Origin: Shewanella abyssi
GTDB lineage: Bacteria > Pseudomonadota > Gammaproteobacteria > Enterobacterales > Shewanellaceae
Direction: 5' to 3'
NCBI RefSeq assembly: GCF_023284025.1
Contig: NZ_JAKIKR010000003.1
Span: 103,867 to 167,866 of the forward strand
Length of the DNA: 64,000 nt
Part shown: piece by piece, positions 54,242 through 62,533 of the stretch
How positions within the stretch are numbered: position 1 is the stretch's first letter
How the letters are laid out: each line of letters begins with the position of its first letter
Program-made: the position numbers and the translations under genes
The notes under the pieces: generated by a model
What the model was told of the DNA's origin: nothing
Databases searched by the model: none
The model's input: the letters and a program-made list of their open reading frames with translations, nothing else

Positions 54242-54679
54242 AATGTGTAAATGAGTCAGCACCAGCAATGCTAATTTGGATACTTTCAGCTCGAGAGCGT
54301 TTAATACAGACTCACTCAGCTCGCAAATAGTTAAGCACACCCTATAAAATTCGGGGTAACCTTTACCCCGAATTGTTTTCTTTTTCATCAACATATAAGC
54401 CCCCTACCCCCTATTCACTTTTAATCCATTACCTATTCAAGATTAGAGCTTTAACTCAATATAGCCTTATTATACAGGTACCTACACTATTTTCATTTTT
54501 GCAAAAATAGTTAATCTTATTTGCTAAATTAGCACTACTTTTTACAAGGTTATAAGCCTATATTGTGCCGGTGAGAAAAATATAAAGCGAATATTGAGTC
54601 TATATTAACGTCCGCTTCTTGCAGACTTTTTACGGCTCTTAAATCACTAATAATGTCAGCAAATAGAAGAGAATGCACA
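54242..54679. other. Region between dld and lldE with separate promoter
   Basis: 438 bp. A strong terminator at 54348-54385 ends dld. The ~290 bp after it is very AT-rich and should hold the lldEFG promoter; no operator could be assigned by eye. No gene seen. Confidence 0.5.
54348..54385 (+). terminator. Rho-independent terminator of dld
   Basis: Perfect 12-bp stem AATTCGGGGTAA / TTACCCCGAATT with a 3-base loop and a T-rich tail (GTTTTCTTTTT). Confidence 0.92.
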
Positions 54680-55423
54680 ATGAAGATAGCGCTTTTCATT
54701 CCGTGTCTAGTCAATCAAATGGTCCCAGAAGTCGGGATCGCTACACTTGAACTACTAGAGAAGCTCGGTCACCAAGTCATCTTGCCTGCAGGTCAAACCT
54801 GCTGTGGCCAACCAATGACTAACTCAGGCTGTTTTAACGAAGCCAAGAAAACCACATTAAAACTGCTCAATGCCTTTAAGGGTGTTGAATGCGATGCCAT
54901 CGTCTGCCCTGCTGCATCATGCTTAGTGGCCGCTAAAGAGAATTTTCACGAGTTCGACGATAGCCCAGAAGCGCAAGCCGTAATTGAAAAATTATATGAG
55001 TTGACTGAGTTTTTACACGACGTTGCACCGATCCCAGCTTTTAGTAAGCCATTCCCGCACAAAATCAGCCTACAGATGAGTTGTCATGGTATTCGCATGC
55101 TAGATTTGGCCACGCCAAGCGAGCAGATGGGACCACGGATGAACAAGTTTGAAGCTGTGCTTGCTGCTATTCCTGAAATCGATATTGTCTATCCCGATAA
55201 ACCGGACGAATGCTGTGGATTTGGGGGCACCTTTGCCGTTGATGAAGGTGCAGTATCGGCCAAAATGGGTAAAGACAAAGCACAAGCCCACGCCGCAACG
55301 GGTGCCAAATATGCCGTTGGATTCGATCCCTCTTGCTTACTGCATATCGACGGTATGGTCAGACGCCAAAAATTACCGATAGAAACTCGCCACATAGCGC
55401 AAATCATTAACGCAGCACTTTAG
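54680..55423 (+). CDS. lldE: L-lactate dehydrogenase complex subunit LldE
   Basis: 247 aa from the ATG at 54680. Two CCG domains: CLVNQMVPEVGIATLELL followed by GQTCCGQP, and LQMSCHGIRML followed by DECCGFGGTFAVDEG. Cys-rich CCG proteins bind Fe-S clusters and form part of the LldEFG (LutABC) complex that oxidises L-lactate to pyruvate at the inner membrane. First gene of lldEFG, 8 bp before lldF. Confidence 0.93.
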   Translation: MKIALFIPCLVNQMVPEVGIATLELLEKLGHQVILPAGQTCCGQPMTNSGCFNEAKKTTLKLLNAFKGVECDAIVCPAASCLVAAKENFHEFDDSPEAQAVIEKLYELTEFLHDVAPIPAFSKPFPHKISLQMSCHGIRMLDLATPSEQMGPRMNKFEAVLAAIPEIDIVYPDKPDECCGFGGTFAVDEGAVSAKMGKDKAQAHAATGAKYAVGFDPSCLLHIDGMVRRQKLPIETRHIAQIINAAL

Positions 55424-55431
55424 GAGCAGAT

Positions 55432-56805
55432 ATGTCGACTTCAACATCCAACGTTCATGCCCATAAAGCGGAGATATTCTGTAGAGATGAATCTCGCGTT
55501 GATTGGCACTCGAAAGCACTATGGGCACTGCGCGAAAAACGCGACCGTGCCGCTGGAAGCATTCCAGAATGGGAACAGTTACGCCAAATTGGCTCAGAGA
55601 TGAAACTGCATACGCTAAGCCATTTGGCCGATTATTTAGAAAAGTTTGAACAAAACTGTATTAAGAATAATATTAGCGTGCACTGGGCTAAAGATGGCGC
55701 AGAGCATAACCGCATTGTGCATGAGATCTTGGCAAAGCATCAGGTAAAGAAGATAGTAAAATCTAAGTCGATGCTCACCGAAGAGTGCCACATGAATCCC
55801 TATTTGGAAGAGCGTGGTATAGAAGTTATTGATACCGACTTAGGCGAGCGCATTATTCAGCTTGCCAAGATGCCACCATCGCACATTGTGGTACCGGCTA
55901 TCCATATGAAGAAAGAGGAAGTGGGTGACTTATTCCATGAAAAGCTTGGCACTGATGCTGGCGCCTCTGATCCACTCTACTTAACCCGTGCCGCTCGTCG
56001 CCATCTGCGTGAACAGTTTCTGTCTGCCGATGCGGCAATGACCGGTGTGAATATGGCGATTGCTGACAAAGGCGCCGTCGTGGTGTGCACCAACGAAGGC
56101 AATGCCGATATGGGCGCAAACTTACCTAAGTTGCAGTTGCACTCAATGGGAATTGATAAAGTCGTGCCCGATCTTGATAGTGCTGCGGTATTGCTACGCA
56201 CCTTAGCAAGAAACGCCACCGGCCAACCTATCACTACCTACAGCTCTTTCTACCGCGGTCCGCAGGACGGTGGTGAGATGCATGTGATTATTGTCGATAA
56301 TGGCCGTACCGACATGCTAAAAGATAAGATCCTTGCTGAATCACTAAAATGTATTCGCTGTGGTGGTTGTTTAAATACTTGCCCGGTTTACCGCCGTTCA
56401 GGTGGCTATAGCTACAACTACACCATCCCAGGCCCTATCGGTATCGCGGTTGGGGCTCAACATGATGACACCAACTCTATCGCCTGGGCATGTACCTTGT
56501 GTGGTAGTTGTTCTTACGTTTGCCCAACAAAAGTGCCGTTAGACAAGATTATCCACCACCATAGAAGACTCAAAGCTGAAGCAGGTAAATTGCCCTACGG
56601 TAAATCCAATTACATGCCATTAGTCGGTAAGTTTATGGCCAGCGAAACGGCACTCAACTGCTCAATGGCAATAGCCAGAACCGCGTTAAGAATGCTCCCC
56701 GGCAGTTTATTGAAGCCTTTCTCTGGCGCATGGGGTAAATATCGCGAGCTACCCGTAGCACCAAACTCCAGTTTTGAAGCTTGGTTTAAGAAAAACAGAG
56801 GTTAA
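55432..56805 (+). CDS. lldF: L-lactate dehydrogenase complex Fe-S subunit LldF
   Basis: 457 aa. N-terminal LUD domain (KSKSMLTEECHMNPYLEERG, VVCTNEGNADMGANLPKLQL) and two ferredoxin-type motifs CIRCGGCLNTCPVYR and CTLCGSCSYVCPTKVP. Equivalent to LutB; passes electrons from lactate. Followed by lldG, whose start is 5 bp after this stop with AGAGG inside the end of lldF. Confidence 0.94.
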   Translation: MSTSTSNVHAHKAEIFCRDESRVDWHSKALWALREKRDRAAGSIPEWEQLRQIGSEMKLHTLSHLADYLEKFEQNCIKNNISVHWAKDGAEHNRIVHEILAKHQVKKIVKSKSMLTEECHMNPYLEERGIEVIDTDLGERIIQLAKMPPSHIVVPAIHMKKEEVGDLFHEKLGTDAGASDPLYLTRAARRHLREQFLSADAAMTGVNMAIADKGAVVVCTNEGNADMGANLPKLQLHSMGIDKVVPDLDSAAVLLRTLARNATGQPITTYSSFYRGPQDGGEMHVIIVDNGRTDMLKDKILAESLKCIRCGGCLNTCPVYRRSGGYSYNYTIPGPIGIAVGAQHDDTNSIAWACTLCGSCSYVCPTKVPLDKIIHHHRRLKAEAGKLPYGKSNYMPLVGKFMASETALNCSMAIARTALRMLPGSLLKPFSGAWGKYRELPVAPNSSFEAWFKKNRG

Positions 56806-56809
56806 TAGC

Positions 56810-57379
56810 ATGTCTAGCAAACAAGAAATTTTTAATGCGCTAAAAAGTGTAGCGATTGAACCACAACCTATGCCATGTTTTGATATTGCACCACGCATAG
56901 ATGATTTAGTCGGTCAGTTCGAGGCGAATCTAACTACGGTTGCAGGTACGCTGCACCGTGATGGTGGGCTCGCTAACTTGCAAGCCACCATCGATAAGCA
57001 TATCGCGCAAGGTATGCAAGTTATCTCTATGGTTGACGGCATTAAAGGTAACCGAGAAGTCACTGCGACAGCTCACGAGCTAAGAGACATCGACTATGCC
57101 GTGATCCCTGGCGATGTAGGAGTGGCAGAAAATGGTGCTATCTGGGTGAATAACAAAAACCTTGGCCACCGAGTGACCCCCTTCATTTGTGAGAATCTAT
57201 TGCTGGTCATCGAGGCTAAAAGCATTGTCGCCAATATGCATCAAGCGGCTAATTTAATCACATTAGCACCTGGCGAGTTTGGAACCTATATCGCAGGGCC
57301 TTCAAAGACGGCGGATATTGAACAAGCACTGGTGGTTGGTGCACATGGTGCCTGTAGTTTGAACGTGTATCTAACCTAG
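56810..57379 (+). CDS. lldG: L-lactate dehydrogenase complex subunit LldG
   Basis: 189 aa from the ATG at 56810. LUD-domain protein (LutC type) with the features IPGDVGVAENGAIWVNN, VTPFICENLLLVIE and the closing GPSKTADIEQALVVGAHGAC. Third part of the L-lactate oxidation complex. Ends at a strong terminator. Confidence 0.93.
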   Translation: MSSKQEIFNALKSVAIEPQPMPCFDIAPRIDDLVGQFEANLTTVAGTLHRDGGLANLQATIDKHIAQGMQVISMVDGIKGNREVTATAHELRDIDYAVIPGDVGVAENGAIWVNNKNLGHRVTPFICENLLLVIEAKSIVANMHQAANLITLAPGEFGTYIAGPSKTADIEQALVVGAHGACSLNVYLT

Positions 57380-57402
57380 TTATCTAGTTAAATAGTTATC
57401 TG

Positions 57403-57441
57403 TAAAAAATGAGGTGCTCTTTTTGAGTCACCTCATTTTTT
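57403..57441. terminator. Terminator after lldG
   Basis: Stem AAAAAATGAGGTG / CACCTCATTTTTT with a 12-base loop, T-runs on both strands; it serves lldEFG and the convergent TPR-TonB gene. Confidence 0.9.
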
Positions 57442-57455
57442 TACACGATTTGTAA

Positions 57456-58568
57456 TTACTGCATCGTGTAATCTAACTGCACCGTCGAGTCCGCAGAAAC
57501 AGCTTTTCCATCGACAAACTTAGGCGCGTAACGCCACTTCTTTAACGCTTCAAGTGACGCCTTGTTAAAACCTGAGCCACCTTTTGAAGCGAGAATGACC
57601 GGATTAACCACAAAGCCCATTTCATTAACAGTAAAGCTAACTTGACTCCAGCCCTCCTTTCTTCTCTGCAAGTATGACATCGGATACACAGGATGAACTC
57701 TAAATAGTGGCGTTTGCTCTTGTGCGTCAGACCAAGGCGTCATACTACCAATAGCCATACAGTGCTGAGTTGACTTGTCACTTTCGCCTTGAATTTCATA
57801 AATCTCAACCAATTTGGCATGTGCCGCGAGCAAGTAAGGGTGATCAAACTCCAAAGCTTCAAACTGTTTTATCACATAGAGTAATGCTGTTTCCGCTTTA
57901 TCGAAATGTTTCTCCGCATACTCAATCGAACCCACGGTAAACGCAGCCAATACCCGTTTCATTGAGTTTTCGGGCAGTAACGTCTGGTAAGTTTCATAGG
58001 CATCTAGCCCATGATTACGTACGGTGCGGGTGTAATAGCGGCTAGCTGATAGCATTTTAAAATAGGCCATCTGTGTATCAGCCACAAGCATTGCATTGTC
58101 TGACTTTTCTGCAATATCTAACGCATCATCCAAGTACTCTCTGGCGTCCTGTTTACTGCTGGAATCAGCTAACCCCATCAAAGGGTCAATCAGCTCAACC
58201 GCATCATCAGCATAACTTTTGCTATAAATCACTAGCGCGGCTTGATACAACTCAAATGCCTGCAACTTGAGCTTCTTCGCCTTTGCTGCACTTTCTTCGG
58301 CATAAGTATTTTTAGGAGTATTATCAAGTAATGCACTTCCCGCATTTAGCGCTAGCACAGCGGTATCAAGGCTATCGGCTCCAAACTTAGCTTTTCCTAA
58401 CTCATAAGCTTTAACTGCATATAACTCAATATCAGCACTGTTATCTGCAGCGACCGCGGCGGTGTAGGCTTTGTAAGTATCGCCAAATTCAGAGGCTGAT
58501 AACGGACTTAGCGTAAACATTGAAACAGACAATGCCGTTATCAATATTGCTTTGGGAAATAATTTCAT
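57456..58568 (-). CDS. Periplasmic TPR protein with TonB C-terminal domain
   Basis: 370 aa from the ATG at 58568, which has AGGA eight bases upstream. Signal peptide (ILITALSVSMFTLSPLSA), helical TPR-like repeats over ~30-270, then a TonB C-terminal domain: RVHPVYPMSYLQRRKEGWSQ, VSFTVNEMGFVVNPVILASK, FNKASLEALKKWRYAPKFVD. It lacks the N-terminal anchor of true TonB, so it is not a normal energy transducer; Shewanella has many such signal-peptide TonB-domain proteins of unknown role. Single gene. Confidence 0.82.
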   Translation of the reverse strand: MKLFPKAILITALSVSMFTLSPLSASEFGDTYKAYTAAVAADNSADIELYAVKAYELGKAKFGADSLDTAVLALNAGSALLDNTPKNTYAEESAAKAKKLKLQAFELYQAALVIYSKSYADDAVELIDPLMGLADSSSKQDAREYLDDALDIAEKSDNAMLVADTQMAYFKMLSASRYYTRTVRNHGLDAYETYQTLLPENSMKRVLAAFTVGSIEYAEKHFDKAETALLYVIKQFEALEFDHPYLLAAHAKLVEIYEIQGESDKSTQHCMAIGSMTPWSDAQEQTPLFRVHPVYPMSYLQRRKEGWSQVSFTVNEMGFVVNPVILASKGGSGFNKASLEALKKWRYAPKFVDGKAVSADSTVQLDYTMQ

Positions 58569-58816
58569 TTTTAACATCCTGTTTTATAAAACTTCATATC
58601 GTAAACTTGCCATCACCCAAAAAAATGGCAATGCTATTCATCGATAACGATTCCTTTTCGCACTCTACATTTTTGATGGTTATTTTTACAGCTAATTCTC
58701 ATAAAACAATAAATTAACAAGTTAATACCCATTTACCCTCGCTGATAAGAGCATTTACGCACTTCACTTGAGCAGATATAGCCATTGCCAGTAAAAGCAA
58801 TATCCAGAGGTCCTTG

Positions 58817-59950
58817 TTACCCAAGACGTGAACAAGTGGATACGAGTGCCTGTTCGATAACCTCACGGTCAATTTTTGACATTGATAGCAATTCAATTCT
58901 TGAATCCAGCGCATCGTCTAGTTCAACGATTGACAATTCTGACTCCACAGCATTAAACCCAGCAATGCCCTCTTCGGTGATCATCACCGCTTTTAGGCGC
59001 ATAACCTCTAAACCTTTTATTAAGTGCAACAACTTATCAAAGTCGAACTCATAACTTAAATCAAACACCCAGCCACAACTGTAAAATCCATCCGCATGTT
59101 TGGTTTTGCACATAATGCCGTGTTCATCAAATTCTATTTGCTGTGGCTTAACCTCTTTGGAAAACAGCGGGCTATAATTAGCATCTAAAAGCCGTGTTGG
59201 CTGTTTTATGGTGACGGGAGATATGCTTACACTTTGCGGTCGCCGCGGCTCTGCTACCGGTACATGAGGCTGATTAAGCAGTGCCAATATTGATGGCATT
59301 AACTGCTTAACCTGTCGAGTACTCCATGGCTCAATAGCGACATGCTTGCGTAGACTCTTTTTAATTGAGTCATGGTTTGTGTTGCTCGCTGGAGTATGAT
59401 CAAAAGCACCATTATCGACTGCAGCTATATAGTCCGATAATGTGTCGATAAGTGGCTCATCATAACAATCCGCTTTGCTCGCCAATACCAGATCTGCCAC
59501 TTGTAACTGCTGATTAAAAATCTCATGCTCGGTATAGCGACTGTCGTTGAGCTTTCTAGCATCCACTAAGGTGATGCATGTTTTCATCGCTAACACTTGC
59601 TGATAATGCGTTTGAGTGAGCACCTTAAGCACCTCTTGAGGATGACCGAGCCCCGTTGGTTCGATAAGTAACCTATCGGGTTTGGCTTTAGCGATTAACT
59701 GGTTAATCGCTACCTGCATAGGTAACCCAGCAGCGCAGCACATACAACCCCCCGCCACCTCTTTAATCTGTATCTGCTGCGTTTCGCTACCTAAAAGGCC
59801 GGCATCAATACCAATCTCACCAAATTCATTGACCAACACCGCCCACACTTCATCAACCGGTTTTTGACTCAGCAAACTTTTAATAAATGAGGTCTTACCG
59901 ACACCAAGAAAGCCAGTAATGATATTAGTCGGAATTATTTTTTGGATCAT
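58817..59950 (-). CDS. CobW/COG0523 GTPase (putative metal chaperone)
   Basis: 377 aa from the ATG at 59950. G3E GTPase: Walker A GFLGVGKTSFIKSLL, metal-binding GGCMCC (CXCC), LLIEPTGLGHP, then the guanine-specificity motif in ASKADCYDE (SKAD). A CobW C-terminal domain follows (HADGFYSCGWVFDLSYEFDF). These proteins hand metals, often Zn, to target enzymes. The nickel/cobalt/zinc target is unknown. No Zur box was recognised upstream. Confidence 0.88.
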   Translation of the reverse strand: MIQKIIPTNIITGFLGVGKTSFIKSLLSQKPVDEVWAVLVNEFGEIGIDAGLLGSETQQIQIKEVAGGCMCCAAGLPMQVAINQLIAKAKPDRLLIEPTGLGHPQEVLKVLTQTHYQQVLAMKTCITLVDARKLNDSRYTEHEIFNQQLQVADLVLASKADCYDEPLIDTLSDYIAAVDNGAFDHTPASNTNHDSIKKSLRKHVAIEPWSTRQVKQLMPSILALLNQPHVPVAEPRRPQSVSISPVTIKQPTRLLDANYSPLFSKEVKPQQIEFDEHGIMCKTKHADGFYSCGWVFDLSYEFDFDKLLHLIKGLEVMRLKAVMITEEGIAGFNAVESELSIVELDDALDSRIELLSMSKIDREVIEQALVSTCSRLG

Positions 59951-60155
59951 AAGGGCTGCTCTATAACGCAAGTTGCTGGAGATTCTAATCGGGATCTAAG
60001 GTCAATGTCACGGCTGGAGTGACAGGTATTAAGTCAAAATCCCCCCGCTCGATCACAATACATTTAATAACGGGCCAAAACGCCGGAGAAATTGTAGCTT
60101 ATGCAAAGCAGCAAACTATCTCGCTAATCTGCTATCCCGGCTGCCAAAATTTAGG

Positions 60156-60470
60156 CTACCTAATAAAATGCTGGTCTATATAAGCGCACCAAGGATCTGA
60201 ATCGACAGCAGGTAATGACTCATCGCCTCTAACGCCTAACTTAAACTCCACCACTGAGCGCCACTCTATCGAGCCTAAATCTGGGCCGTGACCTTGGCCA
60301 TCGCCAGTAATAACTTGTTGCTCAACCTTTTCAAACCACGCGTTATTGCATTGCTTCTTAGATGGCTCAGACTCGGTGGATTGACTCTGCTGTTGAACAT
60401 CACTACAAGCAAGTGTGAAAAAGCAGAGCAAAATGACAACGGTTCTGCTGGCTGAACGCTTTATCTTCAT
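60156..60470 (-). CDS. Small lipoprotein, unknown function
   Basis: 104 aa from the ATG at 60470 (a longer frame to 60578 is rejected). Lipoprotein signal (TVVILLCFFTLAC, lipobox LAC), a Ser/Gln-rich linker (SDVQQQSQSTESEPSKKQ), and a small domain with WFEKVEQQVITGDGQGHGPD and DPWCAYIDQHFI. It resembles small hypothetical proteins near envelope genes in Shewanella. Not otherwise recognised. Confidence 0.68.
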   Translation of the reverse strand: MKIKRSASRTVVILLCFFTLACSDVQQQSQSTESEPSKKQCNNAWFEKVEQQVITGDGQGHGPDLGSIEWRSVVEFKLGVRGDESLPAVDSDPWCAYIDQHFIR

Positions 60471-60936
60471 GGGTAGTTTATCTATTTTCAATGGATTACC
60501 TATGTTCAATATTCTCGGTGTTTTCAGGATAGTGACCCGTTCTCCAGCAAAGAATAGCGAGTACGCTAGATCTATCAAGTAGCGCCTTAATTTTTTTAAT
60601 AAAACAAAGCTTATGGCGCTCCCCCATTCTTATGCAGCACCACCGCAGGTCATTGGAACCACTTAGGTCAGATGCTAAAGCATTTATGCCCCGAAACAAC
60701 TTATAGCTAATTCAATTCGTCACACCAGTAACGCTTCTGGACTGGAGTCTAGCGACCTTTGCTTTGTATTTGGAGTAAGGGTCAACGATCTGCAGCCAAT
60801 GCGCTAGTGTCTTTGCAAGCCGCCGTAAAATCTTCCCTGATGGCTCTGCTAAATCATCCCTGATTTAGAAGCTTACACGCCACTCAGCGCACAAGCTGCT
60901 AGCAAGTTCATCGAAGCGTCAAACTCATTTATGCCC
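60471..60936. other. Non-coding stretch before the group II intron
   Basis: 466 bp. No intact gene. The ~70 bp directly before the intron, read in one frame, looks protein-like (EAYTPLSAQAASKFIEASN), but a TAA lies close upstream and there is no start. The direct repeats around CCCTGATGGCTCTGCTAA and CATCCCTGATTTAG at 60837-60870 are imperfect. Confidence 0.45.
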
Positions 60937-61511
60937 GTGCGACGTGAAGTCGTATGAAGCGTTGTTCACCACGATAAGAGTGAACCATCTGTATCATCAG
61001 ATGACCCTAAGACTCTGAATAAAGTAGCGAGTCTGACAATGTAACGAAGTCCATTGGACGGGAACAGAATCGTGAGAGGACGTTCTTCCTGATAACCACA
61101 AGTCGGGTAAGTGCTAGGGAGTCAGTATGATGAACATATGTGAATCCACGTAAGGTGCGTTATATGAGAAGCAGCGGAAGTGGTTTATACGCTGTGGCCA
61201 AAAAAGGCAACGAGAGCTGGAAAGAGATTGGGCAATGCTCTTTCGTGGTCATAAAGCTCTCCGCACTAGAGTGGGCATCTAAACTGACATTACGCTTCAT
61301 ACGGAACACGGTAAGCCTGAATCGCTCCCGTTGGGAAAGTTATCTGTGAAGATAGCCGATAGTGGTGCAGGTAAAGGAGGCTGGAGAAAGCCAAAGCTGC
61401 ATTGTAATGATGCAGATACAGACTTGTGTCTGTCACGAAAGTGAGCCCACTTCCAGCTGGTCTCCCGTTGCAAGAAAATTAGAAGAACTTTGTTAATGGA
61501 GAAACGCAAAT

Positions 61512-61626
61512 GATGACTTCAACTGAAGTTAGTGCCTCTCCTTGCTTTCCTCAATGACAATCCATCGATTGGAAAGTCATAGAGCAGAAAGTATCAAAGC
61601 TTCAAGTTAGTATTGCAAAGGTAACC
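61512..61626 (+). pseudogene. Remnant of the intron-encoded reverse transcriptase N-terminus
   Basis: From the ATG at 61512 the frame reads 15 codons to a TGA (61557-61559) and continues with SIDWKVIEQKVSKLQVSIAK, the conserved N-terminal segment of group II intron maturase/RT proteins. The TGA appears to replace a Trp codon. After ~61626 the sequence jumps to the end of domain IV, so the rest of the RT (fingers, YADD palm, X domain) has been deleted. Confidence 0.82.
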
Positions 61627-61668
61627 CCAGTGGTTACCGGGTAACGTAGTACGCCTTAGTGGAGGCTT

Positions 61669-61702
61669 GAGCCGTATGCAGTGAAAGTTGCACGTACGGT
61701 TC
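61669..61702 (+). ncRNA. Group II intron domain V
   Basis: 34 nt; outer stem GAGCCGTA/TACGGTTC, inner stem GCAGT-GAAA-GTTGC, AGC triad at the 5' side. All features required for ribozyme catalysis look intact. Confidence 0.9.
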
Positions 61703-61743
61703 TTAGGAGAGCGGCACCTGGTAACAGGTGCCGCTTATCCGAC

Positions 61744-62044
61744 CAAAGTGAGTTGGCAGATAATTTCGTCAACTTCAGGTTAATAGCCATTTCCATATAA
61801 AAACTAATCTAAATATGGTTGAAAGGCTTAACCAAAAGGTTAAGTCATGTGTCATTCCTGCCTTTTGATATTATTTGAAATGACACAGAATTATAAACGC
61901 AGCTAAATTTTACTCTGACCCAGTTTATGGTTTATGATTTAACCTAGTAGGAAATTGAAACCCAGAAATCTAAATAAAATTGGCATTTCGTCGGATTAAT
62001 TGACACAATGAAGCACCTAATAATAAGGATATTACTTCGGACTG
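61744..62044. other. AT-rich stretch after the intron
   Basis: 301 bp, more AT-rich than the core genome. It contains TTTACTCTGACCCAGTTTA (61908-61926), whose reverse complement resembles AAAGGGGTCGGAGCGAATTA at 63700-63719; the two would bracket the S41 gene region. No gene seen. Confidence 0.45.
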
Positions 62045-62458
62045 ATGGATCGCGACAACAGTAAAGCAACGACTAAGCTCAGCATCTTTTCTGCATCAAT
62101 ACTGACGTGTTGCCTGCTGTATTGCCTAACCATTAATCTTTTTTCTTTCACTTCTGTTTCCTCTCAAAGCCTTCAACACAACACATATAGTTTGATTTCC
62201 GACAGTGAAGAATCCGCGCTTAACGCAAGTCCATTATCTCAACCGACTTCATCTGCAAGTCAGTTTCAAAACAGCAGCCAATTTGCCCGCTGGGGCGAAA
62301 TTGAACAACACTTTGCTCGATTCTTAAATGCTGATGATTATTTAATAACGGTACCGATCAACATTGACTGGTTTTTAAAGGTTGCTTGCGACAAGTTGAG
62401 ATTGTCCGGCTGGAAGGAAAGCAGCCTACTCTATAAGTTTATTAACGCCTTAATTTAA
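62045..62458 (+). CDS. Hypothetical membrane-anchored protein
   Basis: 137 aa. An N-terminal anchor (ASILTCCLLYCLTINLFSF), a Ser/Gln-rich linker, and a small domain with ARWGEIEQHFARFLNADDYL and INIDWFLKVACDKLRL. Not recognised. It lies 75 bp upstream of the S41 peptidase start on the same strand, in AT-rich accessory DNA, and may share its transcript. Confidence 0.55.
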   Translation: MDRDNSKATTKLSIFSASILTCCLLYCLTINLFSFTSVSSQSLQHNTYSLISDSEESALNASPLSQPTSSASQFQNSSQFARWGEIEQHFARFLNADDYLITVPINIDWFLKVACDKLRLSGWKESSLLYKFINALI

Positions 62459-62533
62459 TTCCTTGTGACTTATTCAATTGGCGGGATCTATCTCGATAGC
62501 CCGCAAACTCACAAATATTATTTTAGGTCTATT

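Larger units (their letters stand above)
60937..61743 (+). mobile_element. Group II intron lacking its reverse transcriptase (~807 bp)
   Basis: The 5' end GTGCGAC fits the GUGYG boundary of group II introns. Near the 3' end is a complete 34-nt domain V (61669-61702) starting GAGCCGTA, with the AGC catalytic triad, a GAAA tetraloop and closing TACGGTTC, followed by domain VI (stem AGCGGCACCTG / CAGGTGCCGCT) and an end compatible with AY at about 61743. Domains I-III occupy ~60937-61500. Domain IV, which normally holds a ~1.2-1.5 kb maturase gene, retains only its first ~40 codons. Splicing is possible with a helper in trans; mobility is doubtful. Confidence 0.88.

Noticed and set aside
58640..58660. 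Possible Fur box (CGATAACGATTCCTT) upstream of the TPR-TonB gene
   Set aside because: The right half matches the consensus poorly, so iron control is not supported.
61140..61349. 69-codon plus-strand frame
   Set aside because: Lies entirely inside the structural RNA part (domains I-III) of the group II intron.
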